Program-made: the position numbers and the translations under genes
Source of the DNA: Euonymus europaeus
Lineage: Eukaryota > Streptophyta > Magnoliopsida > Celastrales > Celastraceae
DNA: 64,000 bases
NCBI GenBank assembly: GCA_963580455.1
Contig: OY756968.1
Coordinates: forward strand, 19,251,996-19,315,995
Direction of reading: 5' to 3'
The notes under the pieces: generated by a model
Told to the model about the DNA's origin: nothing
Database searches by the model: none
Seen by the model: the letters and a program-made list of their open reading frames with translations, nothing else
Shown here: positions 1-11,330 of the stretch, in pieces
Layout of the letters: the number at the start of each line of letters is the position of its first letter
Position numbering within the stretch: the first letter of the stretch is position 1

Positions 1-1314
1 ATCCTGTTTTTAGGAGATGATAACACTTCATTTGGTGAAGTAGATAGATTTTATGACTTTTGGTACAGCTTTAAAAGTTGGAGAGAGTTCCCTCACGCAG
101 ACGAGTTTGATGTTGAACAAGCTGAGTCTCGTGACCACAAGAGGTGGATGGAGAGGCAGAACGCAAAACTAAGAGAGAAGGCCAAGAAGGAAGAGTACAT
201 ACGGGTCCGGACTCTTGTGGATAATGCGTATAAAAGGGACCCAAGAATACAGAGGAGAAAGGAAGAGGAGAAAGCTGAAAAGCAGAGGAAAAAGGAGGCT
301 AGGTTTTTGGCAAAGAAGCTTCAGGAAGAAGAGGCGTTGAGGGTTGCTGAGGAGGAGCAATGCCGGAAAGAGGAGGAGGAAAGACGAGCAGTGGAAGCTG
401 CTCAGAAGCAAAAGAAAGTGAAGGAAAAAGAGAAGAAGCTGCTGCGAAAAGAGAGAACTCGTCTTCGGACGCTTTCATCCCCTGTTTTGTCCCAGTGTAT
501 ACTTGGTCTTTCTGATAACGATGTGGAAATTCTTTGTATGTCGCTTGATATGGAGCAGCTGAGAGGAATATGTGACAAGATGGAGGGAAAAGAGGTATTG
601 GAGCAAGCTAAAGTTCTTCGAGGTGCTTGTGAACATAATCATGATTCTGGGGGTAAGAAACAAGATGAAAAGAATGCACATCAGAATGGTTCTGTGGAGG
701 TTAATGGAAAAGCCACACTAAGCAGCTATGAAAGGAAGGAAAAACCTTGGGGAAAAGGAGAGATTGAGCTTTTAAGAAAGGGGATCCAAAAATATCCAAA
801 AGGAACATCTCGGAGGTGGGAGGTCATTTCGGATTACATTGGCACTGGAAGATCGGTGGAAGAAATTCTAAAGGCAACAAAAACAGTCCTCCTCCAGAAG
901 CCTGATTCTGCTAAAGCTTTTGATTCGTTTCTTGAGAAGAGGAAACCTGCACCGTCCATTGCTTCTCCACTTACAACTAGGGAGGATGTGGAAGGCAAGT
1001 CAACTCCTCAGGGCCCTGAAAGCTGTGCAGTCAAAATGGATAGTTCAGAAAAGTCTGGTAGTGGAAGCGAATCCAGCAAGAATCCAGATGGTGCAACTTC
1101 CGCTAATGGAATTTCTTCTTCAAGTGTGGATCAAGATGTATGGTCGGCTGTGCAAGAAAGAGCATTGGTTCAGGCTCTTAAGACCTTCCCTAAGGAAACC
1201 AATCAGAGGTGGGAGCGAGTTGCAACTGCTGTACCAGGTAAGAATGTGAACCAGTGCAAGAAAAAATTTGCATCCTTGAAGGAGAACTTCAGGAACAAGA
1301 AAACTGTACCATAG
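1..1314 (+). CDS. ZRF1/GlsA-type DnaJ-SANT co-chaperone, 3' part
   Basis: The reading frame is open from base 1 to the TAG at 1312-1314, so the gene runs in from the left edge and lacks its start and J domain here; the ATG at 148 is internal. The visible 437 residues begin with the conserved FGEVDRFYDFWYSFKSWREF stretch that follows the J domain in ZRF1/MIDA1 proteins. Next comes a Lys/Glu-rich, probably coiled-coil ZRF1-UBD region (about residues 49-158), then two SANT/Myb-like domains at about residues 246-300 (KPWGKGEIELLRKG) and 377-432 (DVWSAVQERALVQALKTFP). Family knowledge: such proteins are ribosome-associated Hsp70 co-chaperones and, as Arabidopsis GlsA/ZRF1, chromatin readers of ubiquitinated H2A. 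No intron is visible, in line with the plant family. Family assignment is firm; which paralogue is not known. Confidence 0.93.
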   Translation: MLFLGDDNTSFGEVDRFYDFWYSFKSWREFPHADEFDVEQAESRDHKRWMERQNAKLREKAKKEEYIRVRTLVDNAYKRDPRIQRRKEEEKAEKQRKKEARFLAKKLQEEEALRVAEEEQCRKEEEERRAVEAAQKQKKVKEKEKKLLRKERTRLRTLSSPVLSQCILGLSDNDVEILCMSLDMEQLRGICDKMEGKEVLEQAKVLRGACEHNHDSGGKKQDEKNAHQNGSVEVNGKATLSSYERKEKPWGKGEIELLRKGIQKYPKGTSRRWEVISDYIGTGRSVEEILKATKTVLLQKPDSAKAFDSFLEKRKPAPSIASPLTTREDVEGKSTPQGPESCAVKMDSSEKSGSGSESSKNPDGATSANGISSSSVDQDVWSAVQERALVQALKTFPKETNQRWERVATAVPGKNVNQCKKKFASLKENFRNKKTVP

Positions 1315-1865
1315 GATGGCTCTTCACGTGAAGATATAGGCTGCCACTCAAACAAATGCATGAGTCCCATTAGTTTAAATTCTTTTGCCTTCACTCTTGG
1401 GAATAGAGTCATTTCTCCGGTATACCTTTGCTCAGCCATATATATTTTACTGGTAATATTTTTTGTACTTTAAGCCCCTTGGAACGGACACACTCATCAT
1501 AGAGATGTTATTGACCGGCCATTAAAAGGCATCGATTTTACAGGTCCCAGTTTTGATTTTCCATATAATGCTTTATTTTATAGATTTATTGTGGCCTAGT
1601 AGAAGTAGTAGTATGAGATTAACATCTGCAGGATTCAAACATGATCAGTCAGTCACTCGGGTCGGACAAAATCTTGCCACACCAGACAGGTCGATGTGTT
1701 TGTGCCTAAATAATACGTTGAGCATGCATTTACAGACATTAAAGGCAATGAAAATAGAAGATGAAAAAAAAAATATATATATATATATATAGACTGCTCA
1801 ATGCGATTGTATCTAGATCATGATGCATAGTATATTACAAAGGGCATGCATTTGCAAACGTAAAA
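1315..1865. other. Region between two converging genes
   Basis: This holds the 3' UTR of the ZRF1-like gene and probably that of the LEA-like gene on the other strand. No conserved coding is seen. A short (AT)n microsatellite lies at about 1772-1791. Confidence 0.6.
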
Positions 1866-2467
1866 TCAAAGCTCTTGTTCAGGCTGTGCACTTCTCTTGG
1901 ATAAGCTCTTCTTAACTCTGTCTTTTACTTTTTCCATGATTTCAACGGCAATTTTCGCCGCCGTTCTGGCAGAATCTTCAAAAGTTTGTTCGCTCTTACC
2001 CAAACTACTTGCAGCAGCTTGTTTCACCTTCTCTGTTGCTCCACCACGGCCTCCTGCATCCTCCTTTCCCTCATCGCTCCTTCTAAAACTGCAATCACCA
2101 CAAGAACAAATTCGTAACGAGAACCCCGGCTATCCAGGAAATCTTGGACGCAGAATCATCCCGAAGTGTCGGTTGCAGGTTTTGGAATGTAATAATATGA
2201 GAGATTATAAATAATAATAATGATAACGATAAAGAGAACTCACTCGATACTTGGAGGAAAGAAGTAGGCATGAGCTTGATGGACTAAAGCTTTGACTTTG
2301 CCACAGTATGTCGTGAGCATGTTAAATAGAGAGAGTTTGTGTGGTTTATGATGATCCTCCCTTCCTCCATCATCATGTCCATGAACAAAGAAAACGTTGA
2401 GGAGGAGGAACGTCAAGAGCACGAGATTTCTGTTTTTCAGTCTAATCATGATGACTAGCGACACCAT
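1866..2467 (-). CDS. Small secreted LEA-like protein, two exons
   Basis: I read this as complement(join(1866..2088, 2244..2467)), 149 codons including TGA. Exon 1 starts at the ATG ending at 2467 and encodes a hydrophobic N-terminus (LVLLTFLLLNVFFVHG), a likely signal peptide, followed by a His/Asp-rich stretch. The donor is GA|GTGAGT at 2243 and the acceptor ATTGCAG at 2089; joining them keeps the frame and makes an Asp codon across the junction. Exon 2 encodes a hydrophilic Lys/Glu/Ala-rich tail with LEA-type amphipathic segments (GGATEKVKQAAASSLG, EIMEKVKDRVKKSL). Family knowledge: LEA-like proteins protect cells during dehydration; a secreted version would act in the endomembrane system or apoplast. 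Converges on the ZRF1-like gene. The exact subfamily is not recognised. Confidence 0.72.
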
Positions 2468-2563
2468 CCATTGCCAAGACTGGGGTCTCGGTGTTGTTTT
2501 GATGAAGGAGACAGAGAGAAAGGGTGGTTATTGGGTTGTTGACAGTGTGAAATTGCATTGAAG

Positions 2564-2600
2564 ACGTGGCTACAAGTGTGGCTTTTGATGGGTGCACGTG
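2564..2600 (-). promoter_or_regulatory. ABRE and G-box upstream of the LEA-like gene
   Basis: An ACGTGGC element (2564-2570) and a palindromic CACGTG G-box (2595-2600) lie about 100-130 bp upstream of the LEA-like start codon. Paired ABRE-type elements are the known requirement for ABA-responsive bZIP control, which fits a dehydration protein. No clear TATA box is seen between them and the ATG. The role is inferred. Confidence 0.5.
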
Positions 2601-2727
2601 CATCAGCCTTTTGTCTTCGTGTCAATTGATAATTAAAGATCGTAAAAACAACTCATTAACCGTTTGGTTTGCTCCATTGTAAATAGTCTTATTAAATTAT
2701 TTCATCAATAAAATATAATTATAATTT

Positions 2728-2983
2728 TGTTGATGTTATAAGTCAATTCCGTAGTGTTATACAACATTGCGTCAATTTGCTTATTAATATGGATGACCCT
2801 TAATTAATTATCGTTAGTAATTAAAGTTTAAAATTTTGTAGAAGTGTTTAAGCTTTTGTCTTAACACTTCTTACATGTATACAATACAGACAGAATAAAA
2901 AAGATAGAAAAAAGTTATCTCTCTCTCTCCTCTATCTTCTCTTGTAGTTCAGAATTTCCAATATTTAAGTTAAGTTTTCAACA
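2728..2983 (+). repeat. Copia 5' LTR
   Basis: It begins TGTTGATGTTATAAG (or, by comparison with the 3' copy, at TGTTATAAG, 2734) and ends TTTTCAACA. The same sequence recurs at 6561 and, inverted, at 7077-6838. A tRNA-like primer site (ATTAGCACGAG) follows directly at about 2988-2998. Confidence 0.75.
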
Positions 2984-3090
2984 CATAATTAGCACGAGTC
3001 TACGTTGCTGTTCTAAAAATAAGTGTTTTAGGTTATAAGTAAGCAGTCTTTCGTATCTATAGTTTCTAAGTTTATTATAATATTTTCATT

Positions 3091-4301
3091 ATGTCGAATT
3101 TAAAAAAGTTTAGATTTTACGACACTTGATATTTTCAGAAGAAATTATTTATCTTGGGTTGTTAATGTCGAGACTCACTTGAAAGCCGTGGGCAAAGAAA
3201 CCATTAAAAAAGAAAACATCGAATCCCCATAGGATTTGGCTAAACAATGATTTTGATTCACCGCCACCTTCACAACGACAAGTCAGGGTGGGTTGAGACT
3301 CCTAAAAAATAGAGAGGTCACAAGTTCGACGCATACTTAAGACGTTGTTCATGGAATGTGTCACTTTTGCACACTTCATTTTCCCTTGTTGTTGGGTCGC
3401 ATAACTTGCGACTAACATTCTATCAACATTTTAATGGTACGGGTAGATAGACGGGCCACTTGGTCCTGCCCCAACCAAACTAAAAGCTAAACACCTCGTG
3501 CAAAAAAAAATACTCTTGCATTGTGTAATGATTTAAGGGAGAGGGATGAACACCAGAAGAATGTTTTCCTCCCAAAAGCTCGTTGTGACTAGATGCACCT
3601 GAGGTTGCAAGATTACAAATCAGACCATGAATGTAATTTTCATGTACAAAATCATCTTTCAACTTAATTTTTGTGGTGAGAAGATTGCTGAGTCAGATAA
3701 GTTGGAAAAAACATTTTCCACAGTTCATGCTTCTAATATGTTATTGTAGCAATAATATCGTTAGAAAATATATGAAAAGCTTTCTCACATAATAGGTGTT
3801 TTACTTATAGCTAAGCAGAATAATGAGCTTTTATTAAAAAATTATCAATCTCATCCTACTAGTAGTACACCGTTTCTTGAAGTGAACGTTGTTGTACACA
3901 ATAATTGAGGACATGGACATGGATGTGGTGGAAGAAGAGGATGAGACCGTGGTTATGACCATCAAAACCATGGAGGTAATTCTGGTTATTATCCATACCA
4001 CGGAAAAAAGTATGAGGGTGAAACAAGTCAGGCAAATAAAATCTTTCCGAATAAACCCTAGAAGGAAAATGATGAAACTTGTTTTAGGAGCGGTTCTCAG
4101 GGGTATTGGTCACGTACTTTTCGTACTCTGAGACATCTAGTGAATTTATATCAAGCCTCAATAAAAGAAAAGAACAAAGTGATGGAAACAAACTTTGCAA
4201 AGTTTAATGATGATGATGATTTTGATGATCTTGAAGATTTTGATGATTTAACACATTTTGATGTTTTGGATTTCTTGAAAAATCCTGATATTTGTAGATA
4301 A
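3091..4301 (+). pseudogene. Copia gag remnant
   Basis: It starts with ATG at 3091 (MSNLKKF) and, after a frameshift, continues LDIFRRNYLSWVVNVETHL, the typical N-terminus of this copia gag type. A diverged or inserted stretch follows (about 3230-3660). Gag resumes with KTFSTVHASNMLL and AKQNNELLLKNYQSHP, a Gly/His-rich region at 3900-3960, and the tail YWSRTFRTLRHLVNLYQASI near 4100-4170, ending at TAA 4299-4301. The expected zinc knuckle is degenerate (CFRSG..GYWSRT). Several in-frame stops prevent expression of a full Gag. Confidence 0.75.
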
Positions 4302-4642
4302 GTTTATTTACTTGCTAAGTTTAATTGTTGTATTGTGTTTTGATTATAAAAGTATTTACAAGCGATAAAATTGCAGTATTTTATAGATATTATTTTGATA
4401 AATTTAAAAAATAACAAAAAAAAAGGAATGAGAAATGAAAAGTCTGGAACTACTAACGGTGAGTTTCGATCCTCAATTCTTCTTTTCTATTCTATATTTT
4501 ATGGCATCTCACCACCACTCGACCACTAGTCCTAGACTTGCCAAGTATATACTTTTGATATATTTATATATAATCTAATATTTATCTATATTATACTTTT
4601 GAATTAATATGTGATGCAAGTTATTTTATTTTCTTTAGAAAT

Positions 4643-4860
4643 ATGGTAGACGAAGACACATGTTTAATTGATAGTGCAACAACACACACTATCCTTAAAA
4701 ATAAGAAGTATTTTCTACACTTGACATTGCTTGAAACAAATGTTGATACCATCTCAGGCACATCAAACATAGTTGAAGACTCCGAAAGAGCTAATATCAT
4801 TTTACCTAGATGAACAAAAATATATATTGAGGACGCATTATACTCTCCCAAATAAAAAAA
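4643..4860 (+). pseudogene. Copia protease remnant
   Basis: The frame from ATG 4643 contains CLIDSATTHTIL, the aspartic protease active-site region, where the usual D-S/T-G/A is DSA. A TGA interrupts it near 4811, before YIEDALYSP. About 340 bp of non-coding AT-rich DNA separates it from gag and ends in a pyrimidine-rich TTATTTTATTTTCTTTAG that looks like a splice acceptor. Confidence 0.65.
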
Positions 4861-4979
4861 GAAACTTATTGAGTTTCAAAGATATTCGTCAAAATTGATA
4901 TCATTTTGAGCCTGAAAAAGAAGGTAATAAAGATTACCTATATATTACTTCTATCATTTCAAGCCAAAAGCTTATACTA

Positions 4980-6230
4980 GAAAAGTTTGTGGCTTTCCCT
5001 TTAGGTTTATACCATATGAGTATAAAATTGATTGAAACACATATTGTGATACACCAGAAGTGCCTTGATTCGAAAGAATCTATACTTTGGCATGATTGCT
5101 TTGGTCACCCAGGTTCTATCATAATGAGCAAAATAATTAAAAATACAAATGAACATCCATTAAGAAACCATAATTTTTTTAACTAAAGATCACTTGTGTG
5201 TTGCGTGTTCATAAGGAAAGTTATTTGTAAGATTATCTACTCTGAAGGTAGGTGTAAAATCTCCTAAATTTCTGCAACGTATTCATAGAGATATATGTGG
5301 ACATATTCATCCATCATGTCAACCATTTCGTTACTTTATGGTTCTGATAGATACATCATTTAAATGGTCACATATGTGTTTATTATCTACTTATAATGTT
5401 GCATTTGCTAGGTTCTTAGCTCAAATTATTCACTTACATGCACAGTTTTCAGATTATCCCATTAAGTCTGTTCGAATGGATAATGCTGGTGAATTTACTT
5501 TTAAAACATTCAATAATTATTGCATGTCATTAGGTATAGATGTCAAACATCTTGTTGCACATACTCATACTCAAAATGATTTAGCAGAGTCGCTAATAAA
5601 GTGTGCCCAATTGATTGATAAACCTATGCTTTTAAAAAGTAAATTACCTTTTGATACTTGGAGACATGTTATATTACATGTTGCATCATTAATTCGAGTC
5701 AGACCATCTGCTCATTATTCATATTCACATTTACAACTAGTGTTAGGTTATCAACATAATATTTCAGATTTTTCTTATTTTTGGTTTGTGCTGTTTATGT
5801 TCCTATTTCACCTCCATAGTACACTAAGATGGGACCACAACGTCAACTTCGTATTTATGTTGATTTTGATTACCCTTCTATTATTCGATATCTTGAATCA
5901 CTAATCAGTGATGTTTTGAAAATTAGGTTTACAGATTGTCACTTTGATGAATCTATTTTTCCTCTTTTAGGAAACAAAAATTCTCAGCATCATAAGGATG
6001 ATGATATTTCTTGGAACAATGTGAACTTGAAGTTCATAAAATTGTTCATTTACAAGATATGACTAATCAATTACCTAATGTATTTAATAATACTTCAAAA
6101 GTTTTGCAGTCACATATTCTTGCTTGAAATTCCACTGCACGTATCAATGTCCCTAAAAGACAAACAACAACTGATGAATTAAAACCACATCAAAAACGTG
6201 GAAGACCATTGGGAGCTAAAGAGCACTGAT
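4980..6230 (+). pseudogene. Copia gag-pre-integrase and integrase remnant
   Basis: LWHDCFGHPGSIIM (about 5088-5130) is the gag-pre-integrase His/zinc region. The integrase core runs from about 5338 to 5760: VLIDTSFKWSHMCLLST carries the first Asp, SVRMDNAGEFT the second Asp (DNAGEF), and the expected Glu lies in NDLAESLIKCAQ. The frame is open from 5338 to 5904 but enters unrelated sequence after about 5780, and a further piece ends near 6230. It is not functional without RT. Confidence 0.8.
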
Positions 6231-6550
6231 ATTCACTAAGGCATTACCATCGGCAACATTTAAGAAGATGTTCTATGACATTGGTATGCGGAAACTCACA
6301 TGCCTTATTGAATCATTGGGAGTAAATACGTAAAAACAGTGATATGGATTGTACTATTTTTCCTTCGACTAATGGTCTTCCCACAAGATTTTCCTTGCCA
6401 AGGTTTTAATGAGACAATCTTTTCACTAATCATACTAAGTTTCTATACAAGAATGATATACTTTTTTTTCCTTCACTAAGGTTTTTTTTCCACTGGATTT
6501 TTTCTTACTAATGTTTTTTATAAAGCATATTCTTTGTATACGTGGCCATC

Positions 6551-6730
6551 CAAGGGGGAGTATTATAAGTTAATTCTGTAGTATTATATGTCAATTTCCT
6601 TATTCATATGGATGAACCACAAATTAATTATCATTATTAATTAATGTGAAAATTTTGTAAAAGTGTTGAAGCTTTTGTCTCAACACTTCTTATATATATG
6701 CAATACAGAAGGAATAAAATGAAAAATTAC
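6551..6730 (+). repeat. Polypurine tract and truncated copia 3' LTR
   Basis: The tract CAAGGGGGAG (6551-6560) is followed by an LTR beginning TATTATAAG, where the first TG has become TA. It matches the 5' LTR to about 6725 and then diverges. Confidence 0.75.
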
Positions 6731-6837
6731 CTAACCGAGTGACTTGACTGGAACAAAATGAAGTTGAAACATTTGATTTTTCGTGATGAAAATAAAACAT
6801 GACTTATCTTTCAATGACTAAAAATAGTATTAACCCA

Positions 6838-7077
6838 TTGAAAATTTTGAACTTAAAGAGAAAAGAGAACACGGAGAAGAGAGAGAGAAATAGAGAACTT
6901 TTTCTATCTTTTTTTATTTCCTCTGTATTGCATATATATAAAAATTGTGGAGACAAAAACTTCAACACTTGTACACAATTTTCAACGTTGATTAATAACA
7001 ATAATTAATTCATGGGTCATCCATATGAATAAGGAAATTGATGTATAACACCACGGAGTTGACTTATAACATCAACA
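6838..7077 (-). repeat. Inverted copy of the copia LTR
   Basis: Read on the minus strand from 7077 it starts TGTTGATGTTATAAGTC and follows the 5' LTR for about 240 bp, including the pyrimidine-rich tract, to TTTTCAATG near 6838. It lies about 100 bp from the truncated 3' LTR in opposite orientation, so the two could form a hairpin of over 150 bp. Confidence 0.8.
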
Positions 7078-10000
7078 AGAGAAAAGAGAATATGAATGTC
7101 TCAAGAATCCTAATACAATGTGTCTATATTCAAGAATTTATTTCTCATTATTCATTTTTAATTGACCATATTAAACAAGAAAATTGATTATGTTCTACAA
7201 AAATTAATTTCAATACATGTTTCAAAGTTATACTCAAAGAAATAAAATATTAGAATCTTAATATCATGGAAAAATAAAAATTATCATGCTTGTAAAAATA
7301 TGAAATCTACACAACTTATATAATTGAAATCATGTTTAGGGCTTCGAGATTAAGCCCTAACCAATAAGAATTTAGTTGTACATAATCAAATCAAACACAA
7401 AACATACTAAAAACATAATTGAGAACACAACCCTTGTTTTCTTCTTTTCTTACTTTCATTCTTCTTTCATTCTCTTCCTTTCTTTTTTCTTTTCCTTTCT
7501 TCCTTTCTCCTTCTCTCATTTTCTTCCTTTTCTCTCTCTTTTTAAGCTCTCTATATATAGATAAAAGTGATCACATCAGTGGTAACAAGTGGAGAAAATA
7601 ATGTCAAATTTTCTAAGATGTGAGCACTAGAAATGGATTGTCCACCAATTCATAGAAATTTTCAAGTGTAGGAGCCCATACTTTGAAATAAATGGAAATG
7701 ATGGTGATGACATTTGAGTAGAAATGGTGGTGATGTCACTGATGACATCACCTTTGATAATGGGCCATAGGTTTTACATATGGAGATTGACTGGACTTGG
7801 GTTGAACACAAGTGAGTTTTACCAAAATATGATGTTTTAGGTCTGCAAAATGCATTTAAAACAATAAAGTGATATCCAAAATAATATTTGTAATTTAATG
7901 TATAAAAATATCACTTAAAACATCAATCATTCATAAGTGCCCATATTTTATCAATATCAGAATGTATATTTCGGCACTTATTAAATAGCGAATTTTGAGG
8001 AGTTGAGTGAAAACTCCCAACAATTTTCTACAAGGGGTTAAAACTCTACAAAGAGACAAGGCATATATCAAATAAGATCCGATGTCAAAGTAGAAGTGGA
8101 GATGTGCAACATTAATCGAAATATAGATATGATTGTCGAAGCTTTGAAAAGTGTGAACACATGGGCACTATTTGTACACTCCTAGGCAGCTACTTTAGGC
8201 ACGCCTAGTACTGCGCCTAAGCGTGCCTAACTTTTGAAATTCACCAAAACGTTAGTTTGTCATCACTTTTAATGTTCCAAATGTTGATTTTTTGTGTGGA
8301 TTGGATGTCACAGCAACACTTCACTGTTTGTTCCTTTCCCCTGATTATTTTTGGTTAACCAATTGTTTCTTGGTTGTTAGGTACTGTTGATTTTTAATAT
8401 TTTTTCCCCATTGTTAATTTTTTTTTTGTGAACACAATATTTTAGAGTTTAGCTGGACCTCTTATTTGCTAACATACATTTACTTATGTGCTTGCAAGCT
8501 GTCTATGCATGTAATGCATTGTTACATTTTTTTTATTAGTGTTGAGATGTACATAATTGCTTTTGTGTTAGAATTTACCAGTCTCATATAGATTCATGTG
8601 GCTAACCACAATATTGTTTGGGATAAAAGCTTTGACGATGATAATCACATGTTTTGGGATCTGACTAAAACCTAATGCTTAGCAAATGATTATTTTAAAT
8701 AATAGTGTAAATAATGATCATGAGTAAATGACTTTTTGTCTATTAATGATTTGAATTGTCATATGTTGGTTAATAGTTGCTCTGTTGTTCGACATCTTTG
8801 GTCTATAATATCTCTCGCATTCCACTCTCTGATCACATTACAGGTGTTCCAGCTGGTGATTCACTGGTTTTGAACAATTATTTCTTGGTTACTAGGTGCG
8901 TGAATTTTATTTGTTTTTATGGATTTTGAAATCCTACTTGGATAAATTGTTTTGTAATTTTATTCCTGCTTATTTTTCCCCTAGCATGTGTTGGTTGGTG
9001 ATTTGGTAAATATTGCGTTCAATTGTTAGAATCAAAATTTTCATTGCCGTTTAATTACTGTGTACACCTAAATTACTTATTGGAAATTTACAATGACGTG
9101 TAGTAAATTGATGTACTTGGAAAACTTGGAATCTTTTTTTATAAGTTAATTCTTTAGAAACTAGCATATTAGTGATGATTATTGAAAATATGAGGTTTTA
9201 TCCGAATTTGTCTTTTTTGATAGTTACCTACTTTGCTTTGCTAACCATACACATATATATGTATATAAGCTATTGTAAGATTCTGTCATAACATTTTTTT
9301 TTAAATTCTGGATTAATGAACATAGTTGATATCATTTTAAACCTTAATTACCTGCTCTAATAAATTATGTGCATTATTTTTCATTTTTTTTGGATGCGTC
9401 TATTGCTGTAAATAAGAATATTAATCATTGAAATGCATACATATAAGCCTTCATATTTGATGTATTTTTTCAGTTATCCTATTAAACTTTTAGCTTTATA
9501 AATCAATGTTTTGTCATTCTTGAGCTGCACACATGCACTCACATATTGGCAGAGACACATTATCATTTATAAGGCTATTTCATGTGCAACTAATATTGGC
9601 GGTGATGGTCGCAATCAATTTTTCTAATAAAATTTAGATTGTTTTGATTAAAGGAAGGAGGAAGAGCCCCTCTCCAGAGGCTACAAAAGAAGAGGAGGAC
9701 ATCAGACCTTACATTTGAAAAACTGATTTTACATTCACTTCAGAACCAAATCCCCAAGAAGAACATACCTTAAATGAGAATGATAGAAAAGTTGTTCAAA
9801 TCTTTATCTTTTAAAATGCCCCTAAGGGAAACCATAGAAGAGACTCTATAGAAGAACATGTAGTGATGGTCGCAATCCTCAACATGATACAACTAAACTG
9901 ATAGCAAAATCCTAGTTGATGAACACTTGAATATGGCAATCAGACTCAATTGATCATTGGAGAAAGTTGTGTGAGCAAACAATGATAATAAGGAAAAACA

Positions 10001-10595
10001 TCTTACAAGGAAAAAAAAGTAAAATTAAAAATCTTACATAACTAACCTTCTGAAACTTTCCTACCTTCCGACTATTGATAAAAATGTTGAGTATAAATGT
10101 TAAACGACAAACTTATATTTTAAATAATTTTTAAACATGACAATTATTTTATATGCCTTGCAAAATTATTTACATGATTGCACATGGTGTTTGCAGAACA
10201 TGTTATAAAGAGATTGATGTACAATGCAACTTGAAAGCGGCAGAAACAATTCTTAGACCAAAAAAGGTAGATACAAAAGTGTCATTTGTTGCTCAAATGT
10301 ACAAAATTGACAACATTGTTAATATAGTTGTACACACAAAACTAAAATTATAAACACGAAAAAATATGTTTTCATTTGCAGATGATACCAGTAGTTGTAC
10401 GCTTGGCTTTCCTGGAATCAAACTGAACAGTGCCTTAAAATACAATGATATCCGAGATTTAATGAAGAAATTATCATTCCCAACAAGTTAATTATTACAT
10501 TCAAATTTAGCTTTCTGTTGTAAATATAAAATGTTGCCATTAATTATATATGAATGTCATTTATTAAAAAAGTTTAAGTACATTTTATTACCCTT
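7078..10595. other. AT-rich region without recognisable genes
   Basis: No reading frame here resembles a known protein. A pyrimidine-rich tract lies at 7430-7550 and a perfect 10-bp inverted repeat (TTAGGCACGC / GCGTGCCTAA) near 8192-8229. A 25-bp stretch at 7789-7813 also occurs at 35441-35465 in the 3' region of the Ogre-like element, so part of 7640-8080 may be a related remnant. The 5' part of the Helitron described below may begin somewhere in this region. Confidence 0.5.
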
Positions 10596-11330
10596 TTGCA
10601 CATGTTATTCATCAATTTGGCCCACCAACAATTGAATGTTCACACTGTGGGGCTATTCTATGGTATGATGAGAGGACAATCAAATCTAGACAGTCATTAC
10701 CTCTTAAGTTTGAATTTGTTGTATGTCTAGTAGAGTCAAGCTGCCTTTTCTAAAAGAACTATCTAAGTTGTTGAAAAATCTAGTGTGCCCTCAAGGTGAT
10801 ACCAGGTCATACCATTTAAAAAAAAAAAATCAGAGCACACGACTCTACATTTACTTTTATATCTATGGGTGGCCAAGTTGACAATGAGATCAACAAAAAT
10901 AAAGGACCATATATCTTATGCCTAAATGGACAAAACCATCACCTGATAGATTCACTACTTCCTATTTAAGAGAAAAAAACCATGTTTTACTCAGTTGTAC
11001 ATTTATAATACCGAAAATGAGCTAAAAAATCATATTCATGCGTACTAAAAAAAAAGGCTGCAGAGAAGTTCTTGACTTATATTTGATGGAATCTCTTTTA
11101 GAACTGTTGGATAAACATAATCTTCTAGCACAAGCATTCAGGATAGACAAAAATCGATTAAAAAATGACGAGTTATACAATGTGAAACTATGTCTTTACA
11201 ATTTCTGTGACAGAAATGGTGCCAATTTTTAATAAAGTGATAAGATTGATTGTTGGAGATCTAACTTTAGAAAATCCAAATAGAGATACTTTTCTTTCTA
11301 ATTTTCTTCACCTACAACATTATACAACAA
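10596..11330 (+). pseudogene. Helitron Rep/helicase N-terminal remnant
   Basis: Pieces of the Helitron-like N-terminal region appear in order in shifting frames. At 10596-10752 is CSHCGAILWYDERT, the Cys-rich motif before the Rep domain. At 10735-10790 is VKLPFLKELSKLLKNL, at about 10849-10960 ISMGGQVDNEINKNKGPY and LNGQNHHLIDSLLP, at 11062-11230 ESLLELLDKHNLLAQAFR, and at 11249-11290 IVGDLTLENPNRD. The HUH nuclease and helicase parts are not found downstream. At least four frame changes and several stops make it a pseudogene. The order and wording of the motifs make the family assignment secure. Confidence 0.82.

Larger units (their letters stand above)
2728..6730 (+). mobile_element. Decayed Ty1/copia retrotransposon
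   Basis: Two direct LTR copies (2728-2983 and 6561 to about 6730) flank remnants in copia order: gag, protease, gag-pre-integrase and integrase. A purine tract CAAGGGGGAG (6551-6560) sits directly before the 3' LTR. Reverse transcriptase is missing: after the integrase tail (KRGRPLGAKEH near 6190-6230) the sequence jumps to an RNase H C-terminal-like tail (GMRKL near 6270-6300), so most of RT/RNase H has been deleted. Stops and frameshifts occur in every domain, and the 3' LTR is cut off after about 170 bp. The element is dead. Confidence 0.85.

Noticed and set aside
1897..2214. 105-codon frame on + across the LEA-like gene
   Set aside because: It is antisense to exon 2 and the intron of the LEA-like gene, whose splice-joined frame is far more protein-like.
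3270..3360. tRNA or SINE in the copia gag gap
   Set aside because: A B-box-like AAGTTCGACGC is present but no A box or cloverleaf could be drawn.
7376..7601. Two overlapping Phe/Ser-rich frames
   Set aside because: They come from a pyrimidine-rich tract (TTCTTTC repeats), not from coding sequence.
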